From Dama dama (taxonomy: Eukaryota; Chordata; Mammalia; Artiodactyla; Cervidae): DNA of 64,000 nucleotides. The stretch spans positions 121,218,501 through 121,282,500 of the forward strand of contig NC_083685.1 of assembly GCF_033118175.1 (NCBI RefSeq), written 5' to 3'. Shown piece by piece: positions 50,801 through 59,017 of the stretch. The translations under genes and the position numbers were made by a program. Positions within the stretch are counted from its first letter, which is position 1; each line of letters opens with the position of its first letter. Below the pieces are notes generated by a model that was not told where the DNA came from, did no database searches, and worked only from the letters and a program-made list of their open reading frames with translations.

Positions 50801-53800
50801 AATAATGACGTGGACTTGATGTCCTGAGCATGTTACCAGAAATCTTAAACTCTGCTGGTTTACTAATAGATGTTTGACACATACCAGGAGCTCAACTTGT
50901 ATCAGTGAAAAATAGGGTCTGCATTTAATTTCACAAAGCAAAGAGAAACCAGATTACAGGCTCATACCAGGGGTTATTTTTGGAGGCAAAATGGATAGTA
51001 TTTTATACCCTCCTATTTATTCTCTTTGACTTTTTTTTTTTCTTTTTGCTGTGAGCAGGTTTAATAACAACTTTTAAAACTACTTTTAAAAGATTATCTA
51101 CTCAAGACAATGGCAAAATTTACATCAGGTCATGGGTTATATTATTTCCTCCCTCAGTCCTATATTTCTAAAAGAACTATCTTTGGATCAAAACCTTGGC
51201 TGTATTGTGAGCTAGCCCTAGACTGAGCTTCTGATGTGGTTCCCAGTGTCCCCTTCTCCCCCAAAGGGCATATTCCAGGAAACAGAAGTGCATCTGAGAG
51301 GACCCTTTCCCTGGGACTACGAAAAAGAATGATCTGGATCATCCACAGCCAGCAGGTACCAATTCCCGCAAACTGTTTGTGTTCTGCAAAGGCACCCATG
51401 GCAGGAGGAGGCAGGCACCTTGGACCCTTCAGGCACAAACCCATGTACCCCAATTCTATACCAATGTTTCCTGTAGTTTTAGGTTGCTATTCAGAGCTCA
51501 GGAGTGGGATTCCACCACAGGCCAGCACTTACTGTACCAGGAGACTCCTTCCAGACCCTTCCAATTCCTAGCTTGAGCCAGCAAATCTTCAGGCATCGTT
51601 GGAAGAAAGGCATTCTGAAAAGCCAAAAAAGCAGAGCTGGCTTTAGCTTAGTGAACACATCGATTCACTGTCGCTGCTCAGCAAGAGGCCTTGAGTAAGA
51701 ACGTGACCTTGGTTTTCTTTCTTCTCGACCCCAAAAGCTCTCTATGAAGAACACAGAACAGCTCTCTATGAAATGACAAAGGGCAAGGCAAGTTTTTCAC
51801 CATGACTGTGGACTAAAGCATCAAGTGAGAAAGAGGACGATGGCAAACCGACAAGATAAACAGGTTCAACGGTTTCTGAGGTACCGGCTGGGTCTCTCAA
51901 GTTTTCCCTGTGAATGCAGAAGAAATCATATCCCAGTCTTACCACCATGAGGTGTGGGAAGAAGGCCAAATTCTTCAGGGGTCCTAAGACTTGGCTTTGT
52001 CCACAGAGAAGGACGGTTGCAGCATGAACAGCCATTTCTATTACTGTCCCTTCCAGGTTGCTGACCCCAGGACCTGTCCTCAGCAGGGGTAGTTCATTGT
52101 TCACAAGGGATATTGCAAAAGGTCTGATATCAGGAGACAAGGTCTTGCTTTTCTCAATGAATTTCTCCATAGCCTCACATTGCTGACAGGAAAGAAATTA
52201 AAATACATCAAATAAAAATATTATATGAAAAAAAAAATTATATGAACAGCAGAAGAAAAACCAAAGGTTTTCTCTTATGTTAGTCATGCCTTTTGATCCC
52301 AAGAACTTATCAAATATCTCCTTAAGAGGAGTTCTCTGGTGGTCCAGTGTTAGGACTGCCACTTCCACTGCCGAGGACCCGAGGGCCAATCCCTAGTTGG
52401 GGAACTGAGATCCCTCAAGACACAGGGTGCAGCCATAAATAAATAAATAAACAAATAGAGTTAGTTGCATTAAAAGACTTTTAAATCAAGGTTAAAATGG
52501 CTAAATGATTACTTCCTGAAGGGGAATTATCCAGAGACATCTCCTCTACAAACACAGAAACCACATATGCAAGCACTAGTTTTGATCATTCTGTTTTGGA
52601 AAAGATTATTGTATGTCCTTTTTTAAGACAACTTTATTTTTATTTATTTATTTTAAATTTATCCGGCTTCAGTGGGTTTTAGTTGTGGCATGTGGGATCT
52701 AGTTCCCTGACCAGGGATTGAACCCAGGCCCCCTGCATTGGGAGTGCAGAGTCTTAGCCACTAGATCACCAGGGAAGCCCATAAATTATTGTTTTGACTT
52801 TAGTTTTAACTGTTACTCTAAAAGCTTTGGGTGAAACAGAAAGTAGTTCCTCTTCATAAGAATGCTGAAAACCTCCATCCAAGATTTTTAAAAATTATGG
52901 GCATAATTGGTGTTCATGACTTTCTTTTTAATTAAATATTTATTTATTTATTTGGTTGCATCCAGTCTTAGTTGTGATATGTGGGATCTATTTCCCTCAC
53001 CAGAGATTAAACCTGGGCCCCCTGCATCATGAGCACGGAATCTTAGCCAGTGGACCATCAGGGCAGTCCCGGTGTTTGTGAATTTTACCTTTATTCAAAA
53101 AGTCCCTTCAAATCGTAAGACTATGAACACAGCCCTGGAGGCTGATACTCACCTGTGGCTTAGGATGGAGGTCTGCATTGTCTGATCTGTACAAAGTGGT
53201 GACCTCTCTAAAAAGTGCTAACAGTAGGTAGACAGCCTTTTGAGTTGCGGAGCTCCTACAGTCCTGAAAAAGCAAGGACATCAAGTGAGACTTTTAAAAG
53301 TTATACAGATATAGCTCAGGGCCAGAATCTCATGTGATCTGTATGTGAATAAAGAATGAGATCAGTACTAAAGCCTTGGAGAGGATGAGGGAGCCTTTCC
53401 TAATACCATAGGCACCTGGAACCCTGCACCTCAGGACCATCTTCCAGAAAACAACTCTTCAAAAACATTCTCATATTAAATGCAATGTATATTTATTAAA
53501 CAGCTTAGAGCAGAAGTAACAGGGATCACTATCTGTTCTCTTTCTGACTACACCCCTGGTCCCTTTAGGGAACTTTTGCTGAACTAAGATATTTATTCCT
53601 CTTTTTCCAGCAAAGCGCCAAGGTAAATAAGGACTCGGAAAGAAAATAAGAACGTAACAATTTAAAGATTGTATTTTTAGAAGCCTGCATCTATTAAAAT
53701 AAACACGTGCATGTGTCTCTATGGGAATTATGAGGTTTTGCTTCCCGTGTCATCGTATCTCAGAGCAGAGGAATCCTGGAGGAAGTGGCTTTTCAGCAGG

Positions 53801-56342
53801 GTCTCAAAGAAAATAATGGACCTAAATAAATCAGAAAGGAGCTGCTGGTGTCCTCTCACAAACCCAGCAACCCAAATCAACCGCTGCCACTCCCCTGTTT
53901 GCCAGGCGAGCTCACGAGGCCATGGACACAGGACTTCCAAGGCAGCATGTCACCCTGTGGGGTGTCTCCCATTGCATCATTTGATCCTAACGAGACAAGA
54001 CTTAGGCTATGAGGGGCCACTGTGTACACAGAGCAGCCGCCAGTCTGGCCTACCTCCAGAGCTGTCTCAACAGCCAGGGGCTTGGATTCCAGAAGGGCTT
54101 TTCCCACTGCATCTCGGACAGCCTTGTAGTCGTTCCCATGCACCAGATACCGATCCATCTGGCCTGGACGATCCCTCTGCAACCCCAAGAACACAGGGGT
54201 TAACCACGGTGGGTACAGTGTGCGAAATATTGAGCAAAGAACCTTCTTGATAGGGAAAGGAACCAGGCAATCACTGAAGGTGTAAGGGCAGTTGAACCAG
54301 GTTTCCAGGGTAGACTGAGGCATGACAGCTCACTGCTGTTTGGGAAGCACCTCCTCCTCAGTGGATGAAGAGTGGGTGGAAATCTAGGGGAGGTGATACT
54401 GTAGCTACTTGCCATATGAACTCAGAGTAGAGCACCAAAGACTTACGAGTCAGGCCTAAGTTCCAGGTGGGAGGAAAAATAAGCAGGATTTTTAGTGCCA
54501 TTTTTGTAACCTCAGGACAGTGAAAATTCATTCATTTCTGGGCTCTAGGAAAGGACAACTTAGTAGTCCTGAAGCCAAAATGACTGCAACTCTGTCATCC
54601 TTAGTCCTTCCCTGTCTTCCCTGCTGAAGATAAGGGCTTATTTTACAGGATGAATGACTTTTAATTTGCTGAAGGCCGAAGCCACAGAATCATTCTTTTG
54701 CTTTTCCTGCGTTGAATTCAATCAGAAGTGAATCCTACATAATGCTTTGCAGGTAGATGACAAACCAGAAACAAACACAGACACACCTTTCCCCTAGGCA
54801 GATAACTGTGATCACAAGCTGGGTCAACTGAAATCCAGACAGAGGACCAGACCAGACCAGATGCAAGCATTTTCCCGGATGGATGTGGGAGAAAGTCAGG
54901 GAGGGATGGAGGAGCAGCAGCCCTCCTCCTGGGGTGGGTGGGACAGGGGAGCTGAGACAGCACTGGGGCTGCCAGACTGCCCTTCTCACCTGCTGTGCGA
55001 GGACTTCCTTAGGAAACACCCAGCGGGCCGGATGGCCCTCTTTGGAGAGGCTCTGCACAAACGCCATCCCCTGCTGGCTGGTGAGCTTCCTCACCAGGTA
55101 CACTCGGTACCAGTCATTCTGGACCCGGGCACAGAAGCGCTTCACCTGCTGCAGGTAGTGATGCTTCTCCTCCGCCATCTCTGCAGAGCCAATGAGAAAG
55201 GCCAAGTGATGGCTGAGGGTACTTGTCAGTTAACTCTCTGCAACAGAGGCTAGTAAAAGCTCTGCACCTACCCTTCGGGAATTCACACTGAGAGAACTAA
55301 TCTAGAAGAAAGGGGACACGGTACAGACCAGTATCATCCTGAGAACCAGCTTCCCACACTTCCTGAACTTCTAAATCATGGGGGCTCCCAGCCTGTGGTC
55401 AAGAAAGGTTGGGAAGAAGACCTGCCTGAGCCATCCTGAAGCTCGGCGAGGATCTCAGATGCCTTGTCAAGACAGAGGCGGATGCGGGCCATCTTCTGTA
55501 GGTGCTCCACTGAGGCCTCACCAGCAGGCCATCGGCTGTATCCCACTGGCTGGTATGTCGTAAGGAACTGGCCTTCCTCTCGCAGGTATTTCAATTCATC
55601 CCTTATGAAGAAAGCATTATTCTTCTCATGTATTGAATCCTAGGGAACATAGAACCAGGAAGAAAGGACATTATTCTTTTTTATTTACAAGACCCCGTCT
55701 TTGAAATTTCACCAGTGTGGTCATGGACAGTGTAATAAGGATAAAGAACAGTGTTGTAGGTTTGAGTGGCTATTTTGTGAATCATGAAAAATTAACACCT
55801 CTTTTTATTTTTATTTTAGGGAACAGAAGGAGGGAAAAAAATTAAAGGTATAATGAAAAAAAAACTTTTAACTTAATCTAACTTTTCATATGCACTGTAA
55901 GATTTTTGGAAGAAACACAAATACAAAGAGAATAAAAATTAGAAGTATTCACAACCTCAGCACCCGCAGAGAGGCATCATCAACTTTGGTGGCATATTCT
56001 TCAATGCCTTTTTCCCCCTCATGCACATGTACATAATGCCAACATATGCAATTTCTGAGGACAGAAGTAATGTTTCTGAAACATTTTTCCCCCTAAATGG
56101 AGTACAGCATCTGTTCATGTCACCACATAAATTATATTCTGTAAATTTTCAGAAAAACACTATTCCATTGCATAAACCATGTGGTTCTGAGAACCTGCAA
56201 AAGAAATGTACTGAGTGATAGTCAGCTTACCTCCAGGCAGTTGCTAAAGAGCATGTACAGTTCGGTTTTATCTTCAGCCAGGAATGGTTTCTTTTCTAAC
56301 TCGGACAAATAAGTCTGAATATACTCTTTCACGTCACAGAAG
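35664..56342 (-). CDS. RNF213: RNF213 (mysterin), 3' portion: 22 C-terminal exons
   Basis: RNF213 is a giant (about 5,200-residue) cytosolic AAA+ ATPase and E3 ubiquitin ligase. It coats lipid droplets and intracellular pathogens, ubiquitylates bacterial lipopolysaccharide, and is the main moyamoya disease susceptibility gene. This window holds the last 1,056 codons, about one fifth of the protein. The 22 exons join in one frame with compatible phases and end at TAG 35664-35666 after KRNRQMR. The part present includes the RZ-type zinc finger (CPNGHMCAVGE joined to CGRPMEQSFCIDCHAP) and the helical C-terminal domain. The AAA+ motor and RING domain lie upstream, beyond the right edge. I compared it with the human protein from memory; the match is strong and I saw no frameshift. 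Two introns need GC donors. The introns are full of SINEs, and an L1 lies in the most 5' intron seen. Confidence 0.97.
35968..36160 (+). mobile_element. Bov-tA SINE
   Basis: The copy runs from GGCTCAGTGGTTAAGAATCT to GCACACGACTGAGCC, in the last RNF213 intron, antisense to the gene. Confidence 0.94.
37063..37246 (+). mobile_element. Bov-tA SINE (diverged, with internal deletion)
   Basis: It runs from GGACTTTCCTGATGGCTTGG to GGACACGACTTACTGACTAA. Part of the tRNA/BovA junction is missing after GCGGGTTTAAGAAG. Confidence 0.88.
37369..37547 (-). CDS. RNF213: RNF213 exon W21
   Basis: This exon has 179 bases. It encodes EPFGEIIPRYKADLSPENAK through AESFNPEW plus two bases. The acceptor is TTCCAG|GAGC and the donor is TGGAG|GTAGGG. 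It appears two codons shorter than the human exon near its end. Confidence 0.94.
37641..37730 (-). CDS. RNF213: RNF213 exon W20
   Basis: This exon has 90 bases (30 codons), ALNICQLKHTIALWQFLSAH to LLRLGK. The acceptor is CTTTCAG|GCCT and the donor is GAAAA|GTGAGT. Confidence 0.93.
38160..38354 (-). CDS. RNF213: RNF213 exon W19
   Basis: This exon has 195 bases (65 codons), SPLPNVAITAIRGQLQSYSD to GDPTSLVSK, including TLGFLSTAGGDPNM. The acceptor is TTCCTAG|AGTC and the donor is CAAAG|GTAGGT. Confidence 0.94.
38583..38632. repeat. CA-rich microsatellite (imperfect)
   Basis: CACACA units are interrupted by TACACAGATACACAG and CCCCCACAAACT. It lies in an RNF213 intron. Confidence 0.8.
38763..39052 (+). 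mobile_element. CHR-type SINE (near full length, with poly(A))
   Basis: It has a tRNA-derived head (GACTTCCCTGGTGGTCTGGT), then a long body to AAATAAATAAATACTTTAAA and a run of A at about 39033-39048. It lies in an RNF213 intron. Confidence 0.9.
39225..39302 (-). CDS. RNF213: RNF213 exon W18
   Basis: This exon has 78 bases (26 codons), GIPTLVYRRDWNYEHLFMDI to KMQQ. The acceptor is CTTTAG|GGAA and the donor is CAACAG|GTGATG. Confidence 0.93.
40354..40555 (-). CDS. RNF213: RNF213 exon W17
   Basis: This exon has 202 bases. After a split Ser codon it encodes YSIDASEIADLHVISYEVER to FLQGKPRLTLK. The acceptor is TCTCCAG|CTAC. The donor is CTCAAG|GCAAGG, again GC rather than GT. There is no usable GT within the next 20 bases. 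Confidence 0.93.
40833..41013 (-). CDS. RNF213: RNF213 exon W16
   Basis: This exon has 181 bases. It encodes EIKLPKDYCSSDLDLDTDLE through VEKFSKEDN plus two bases, including SYLINLHNEIVYAVEK. The acceptor is TTTAAG|GTGA and the donor is AACAG|GTAAGC. Confidence 0.93.
41418..41501 (-). CDS. RNF213: RNF213 exon W15
   Basis: This exon has 84 bases. It encodes GLKKLACSRVTVFLSTWNKL and RRSLETN plus one base. The acceptor is TTGCTAG|ATGG and the donor is CAATG|GTAAGT. Confidence 0.93.
41851..41983 (-). CDS. RNF213: RNF213 exon W14, with the codon matching human R4810
   Basis: This exon has 133 bases, EAELRLVKFLPEILALQRNL to SIRSFISSHDS plus one base. The acceptor is TCTCTAG|GAGG and the donor is TTCAG|GTAAGG. 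The CGA arginine codon at 41876-41878 aligns with human R4810 by counting back from the C-terminus. Confidence 0.94.
42957..43208 (-). CDS. RNF213: RNF213 exon W13
   Basis: This exon has 252 bases (84 codons), HLDKTLLAVNAQISQDERIS to PILWKFLQK. It includes the well-conserved VYGDPVTFLPHLP and WSCRKRIT. The acceptor is ACGTAG|CATC, chosen because the alternative AG six bases later breaks the frame. The donor is CAGAAG|GTGCGG. Confidence 0.94.
43695..43786 (-). CDS. RNF213: RNF213 exon W12
   Basis: This exon has 92 bases. After a split Gly codon it encodes SLDFDAELSTRGKRNSWEQL to LHELE. The acceptor is TTTACAG|GGTC and the donor is TAGAG|GTAAGT. Confidence 0.92.
44313..44505 (-). mobile_element. 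Bov-tA SINE
   Basis: A reverse-oriented copy, from GAGCGAAAGTCGCTCAGTTT to CCAGCTGAGCCACAGGGAAG. Confidence 0.93.
45219..45387 (-). CDS. RNF213: RNF213 exon W11
   Basis: This exon has 169 bases, DLMNIIKPPVRDPKGFLQQH to LRRLLREQGR plus one base. The acceptor is CCCACAG|GACT and the donor is CCGCG|GTGAGG. The 3' half is unusually GC-rich for this gene. Confidence 0.93.
46718..46877 (-). CDS. RNF213: RNF213 exon W10
   Basis: This exon has 160 bases. After a split Asn codon it encodes DTTDRTQTGHVLGSPPPRGV and continues to LLGATQSPQ, including FLLIRLLTHLAML. The acceptor is TTTCCAG|TGAC and the donor is CCCCAG|GTAGCA. Confidence 0.93.
47135..47340 (+). mobile_element. L1 3' end fragment
   Basis: The text matches the shared artiodactyl L1 3' tail: TATAAAATAAGCTACAAGGA, ATAGCCAATATTTTATAACT, then GTACATCAACTTCAG and an A-rich end. 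It is 5'-truncated and lies in an RNF213 intron. Confidence 0.75.
48782..48876 (-). CDS. RNF213: RNF213 exon W9: second half of the RZ zinc finger
   Basis: This exon has 95 bases. It encodes CGRPMEQSFCIDCHAPIGG and then INHIPKAGFHVI plus two bases, supplying the remaining ligands (CxxCH). The acceptor is CTCCTAG|TGTG and the donor is ATCAA|GTATGT. Confidence 0.93.
49051..49186 (-). mobile_element. Bov-tA SINE (partial)
   Basis: A reverse copy of the BovA part (GTTAGTCGCTCTGTCTTGTC through GAAGTGGGTTGCCATTTCCT), preceded by a short (TG)n run. Confidence 0.9.
50228..50522 (-). mobile_element. Dimeric Bov-tA-type SINE
   Basis: One insertion carries two tRNA-like heads in the same orientation (CTGAGCCACAAGGGAAGCCC near 50400 and CTGAGCTGAGGGAAGCCCC near 50520), each preceded by a CTCCTGCATTGCAGG box. 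It lies just downstream of the genomic sequence of RNF213 exon W8. Confidence 0.85.
50670..50704 (-). CDS. RNF213: RNF213 exon W8: first half of the RZ zinc finger
   Basis: This microexon has only 35 bases and encodes CPNGHMCAVGE, the first Cys/His ligands of the RZ finger. The acceptor is CAACAG|GATG and the donor is GGAGAG|GTGAGT. The split codon with W7 gives AGA (Arg), where I recall Thr in human. Confidence 0.92.
51533..51614 (-). CDS. RNF213: RNF213 exon W7
   Basis: This exon has 82 bases. It encodes NAFLPTMPEDLLAQARNWKG through SWY and leaves one base. The acceptor is GCTTTTCAG|AATG and the donor is GTACA|GTAAGT. It lies immediately before the RZ finger. Confidence 0.93.
51943..52182 (-). 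CDS. RNF213: RNF213 exon W6
   Basis: This exon has 240 bases (80 codons), from QCEAMEKFIEKSKTLSPDIR to LKNLAFFPHLMV. The acceptor is CCTGTCAG|CAAT and the donor is ATGGTG|GTAAGA. It starts and ends in phase 0. Confidence 0.93.
52330..52456 (+). mobile_element. CHR-type SINE
   Basis: It starts GTTCTCTGGTGGTCCAGTGT and ends in AAATAAATAAATAAACAAAT. Confidence 0.85.
52640..52780 (-). mobile_element. CHR-type SINE
   Basis: A reverse copy: TTATTTATTTATTTTAAA on the left, then CTGACCAGGGATTGAACCCA and CTAGATCACCAGGGAAGCCC. Confidence 0.88.
52922..53071 (-). mobile_element. CHR-type SINE
   Basis: A reverse copy ending AGTGGACCATCAGGGCAGTC, with an A/T-rich tail (ATTTATTTATTTATTTGG) at the left. 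Confidence 0.87.
53153..53263 (-). CDS. RNF213: RNF213 exon W5
   Basis: This exon has 111 bases (37 codons), DCRSSATQKAVYLLLALFRE to LHPKPQ. The acceptor is TTTTTCAG|GACT and the donor is CCACAG|GTGAGT. A minus-oriented CHR SINE lies just downstream in the transcript, at 52920-53070. Confidence 0.92.
54054..54176 (-). CDS. RNF213: RNF213 exon W4
   Basis: This exon has 123 bases (41 codons), RDRPGQMDRYLVHGNDYKA to VETALE. The acceptor is GTTGCAG|AGGG and the donor is TGGAG|GTAGGC. It starts and ends in phase 0. Confidence 0.93.
54990..55180 (-). CDS. RNF213: RNF213 exon W3
   Basis: This exon has 191 bases. It encodes MAEEKHHYLQQVKRF through WVFPKEVLAQQ, including NDWYRVYLVRKL. The acceptor is CTGCAG|AGATG and the donor is CAGCAG|GTGAGA. 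Confidence 0.93.
55426..55639 (-). CDS. RNF213: RNF213 exon W2
   Basis: This exon has 214 bases, opening DSIHEKNNAFFIRDELKYL and ending ILAELQDGS plus one base. The acceptor is CCCTAG|GATT. The frame into W3 only works if the donor is TCAG|GCAGGT, a GC donor. The nearby GT (55420-55421) leaves the wrong phase. Confidence 0.88.
56231..56342 (-). CDS. RNF213: RNF213 exon W1 (most 5' in the window)
   Basis: This exon has 112 bases, starting with one base of a split codon and then FCDVKEYIQTYLSELEKK, ending NCLE. The acceptor is TCCCTAG|CTTC and the donor is TGGAG|GTAAGC. The exon before it is not visible between here and the right edge. Confidence 0.9.
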
Positions 56343-56483
56343 CTAGGGAAGGAGAAATATTATATACACCTAGTTAGCTAAGGTCTGGAAACCCATTTTG
56401 TCAAAACAAAGGTTTGAAGTATCTATTTGCCTATTATTCATTTCCTGCTTCCTGTATACTTATATATATACATACATACGTAG

Positions 56484-56632
56484 CTGGGAAGATCCCCTGG
56501 AGAACAGAATGGCAACTCACTCCAGGATTCTTGCCTGGAGAAATCCATGCACAGAGGAGCCTGGCAGACTACAGTCCATGGGGTCACAAAGTGTCAGACA
56601 CTACTGAGCAACTAACACTTCCACTTTCTCAC
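56484..56632 (+). mobile_element. Bov-tA SINE (5'-truncated)
   Basis: It holds the BovA part (GGGAAGATCCCCTGGAGAAC through ACTACTGAGCAACTAACACT). A short TA/CATA microsatellite precedes it. Confidence 0.92.
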
Positions 56633-56723
56633 ATACATAGATGTGTTTATATAGTTTATAACATGATTTTATGAAGACTATTTTAGCACCAACTTGGAGG
56701 AATATAAAATTCCATATTTTAGA

Positions 56724-56933
56724 TGGGCTTCCCAGGTGGTTCAGTGGTAAAGAATCCGCCTGCTAATGCAGGAGACTCGGGTTTGATCCCTGGGTCAGGA
56801 AGATCCCCTGGAGGAAGAAATGGCAACCCACTCCAGTATTTTTGCCTGGAGAATCCCATGGACAGAGGAGCCTGGCAGGCTATAGTCCATGGGGTTGCTA
56901 AAGAGTCAGACATGACTTAGTGACTATATAATA
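56724..56933 (+). mobile_element. Bov-tA SINE (full length)
   Basis: It runs from GGGCTTCCCAGGTGGTTCAG to ACATGACTTAGTGACTATAT, in the same orientation as the copy 90 bases to its left. Confidence 0.95.
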
Positions 56934-56944
56934 ACAATTTTATA

Positions 56945-58560
56945 CCAGCTGTTCTCAAACTTCTGGCTCCAGGACTCCTTCACAGACTTAAAAATTAATG
57001 AGAACCACAAGGAGCTTTTGCTTCTATTGATTATATCTTCTGATATTTACAATAATAGAAATTAAAACTAAGAAAAATTGAAACTATGTATCAATATTCA
57101 TCATTTAAAATAACCATACTAAACTCATCACATATTAACATAAGTAATATTTAAAAAAATCTTTTCCAAGACAAAATTTCATTAGTTAGAAGGGCATTGT
57201 TTTTCAATCCTAGAAATCTTTTTAATGCCTGGCTTAACAGAAGTTCACTGGATTCTCAAATCTGCTTCTGCTTCTAGTTGGTTGCACTATATTATATGAG
57301 CAAAATCTGGTCTCATACATTCTGTAGTTGGAAAAGGGAGAAATATTTTAGTAGTCTTTTCAGGTAAATATGGATACTCTCTTTTGATGCTGCACCAAAA
57401 ATGATAGACAATAATTTCTAAAGGTTAGTTTCAATCTGCAATCTGAAACCTTATCAATGTACTTTTCATAGTTAATTACATTAAAATCAAATGATCTGCC
57501 TTGCAATCAGATAGATTTCTTTTTGATCAATGCACAATTCTGTGACATCAAGAACCAGTTACTTCATAAATACTGGTTTGCTGAGCTGTGCAAATTTTGC
57601 AAACATTGACACATTTTTATTGTATATTTTACAAAACCTCACATTCATTAATATCACCACCCATGTTATCAAAAAGTGTGTATTAGAAAGCTGACAGGCT
57701 CACAGTGGAGGATACAAGTTTTCCAACATTTTATTTTATTGTTTTTTAATTTAGCCATGCTGAGACTTGAAGGATCTTAATTACCTGACCAGGGATTGAA
57801 CCTGGATCTTCGGCAATGAAAGCATGCAGTCCTAAACGCTGGATCGCCAGGGAATTCCTCCAAACCTTTAAATATCTGCTTATAAGCTTGAATTTTATAA
57901 TTGGCAACAAAACTCTCAGTTTGTGATAGGCTCACCTCACTTTTTCTCAGGAAAACGCCTGTCAACTAACTGCCCAGGTTTCAGCGTCATTTCTCACTCA
58001 TTCTTTCAAGTACAAGTGGTATTTCACAAAAAAAGCAGCCAGATCAGGATGTAACTCAAAAACTGCAGGAGTAGTTTTCCTTGAGACAGCCTTGTACCTT
58101 GGTGTGCTGCTGGAGGCTTTGGGTGTATCTCTCATTATAATACAACATTACCAGTCATATCCTTAAGAGTGGGGATTTAGTAGAATTAATAATTTTTATA
58201 GCTTCATCAAGGACATTACATGAAACTGGCATTTTAAAACAGTACATGTGCATGGTGGTGACAGAAATAATGGCTACTACCAGGGTCTTTCTCATGCTAA
58301 GATGCTAGCAGCTTTACCTTTCATCACTTTAGTAACATCAGTACAAACAAGTTGAAAAAGTCAGATGCCATCTTAGTGTTATCTGCAGTCTGGTCAACAC
58401 TGTCCCATGCATGGGTCCGCCCAGACAGCAAGTGCCTACATTTCCATAAAGTATGTAAGTCCAGTCTGATTCATTCTTAACACACAAAAGTACATGAACC
58501 ACAAAGAGCAATGACAGAAGCATTTTTCAACCCAGGGAATGAGCATTCATATTTTTAAAC
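56945..58560. repeat. Ancient interspersed repeat, probably DNA-transposon derived
   Basis: The phrasing (TGTTCTCAAACTTCTGGCTC, GGAGCTTTTGCTTCTATTGA, GTTGGAAAAGGGAGAAATAT) matches a recurrent old mammalian repeat. On the minus strand a short stretch, TTPAVFELHPDLAAFFVKYH, looks like eroded coding sequence. The family is not certain. No live ORF remains. Confidence 0.45.
57722..57862 (-). mobile_element. CHR-type SINE (diverged)
   Basis: A reverse copy with CTGACCAGGGATTGAACCTG and CGCTGGATCGCCAGGGAATT. It interrupts the old repeat at 56945-58560. Confidence 0.75.
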
Positions 58561-58737
58561 TGTGTTTATGTCTCAAGATTTTTATTTCAAAATCAGTTCT
58601 GTAAAGTTTACTCTAAATATTCCAGAACAAAGCATTTACCTTTGAGTACAGTTTGTACTCATATTAATGTGTCTATACTTTATGTCAAGAGATATACATG
58701 TCAATGACACTTTGCCCTTTCTCTAAGCAAGGAGATT

Positions 58738-58905
58738 CACATGAATACAGATTTCACACGAATAAATTTTACCAAAATTAATGAAATACAGATTAATTAA
58801 TTAATTAAAATTATTTACTTACGTACTTAATTAATTAAAAAATTAATGTGAATACAGGATTCACACCAATAAATTTTAGCAAAATTAATGAAAATCACAG
58901 AATAG
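58738..58905. repeat. Short direct duplication flanking an (ATTA)n tract
   Basis: GAATACAGATTTCACACGAA followed by TAAATTTTACCAAAATTAAT near 58743-58782 recurs as GAATACAGGATTCACACCAA and TAAATTTTAGCAAAATTAAT near 58851-58890. Repeated TTAATTAA lies between them. Confidence 0.8.
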
Positions 58906-59017
58906 CAAGAGGCTCTTTTCATATCTCAAGGCAACTGTGTCTATATATGCCTTAAGAGCCATTTTCAGGTATAGCAAGAAATGTATTTTAAGAGTATTTT
59001 ACTTGAAAATCCTGTTT

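Noticed and set aside
56724..56800. tRNA-like A and B box sequence
   Set aside because: This is the tRNA-derived head of a Bov-tA SINE, not a functional tRNA gene. The same holds for the other SINE copies.
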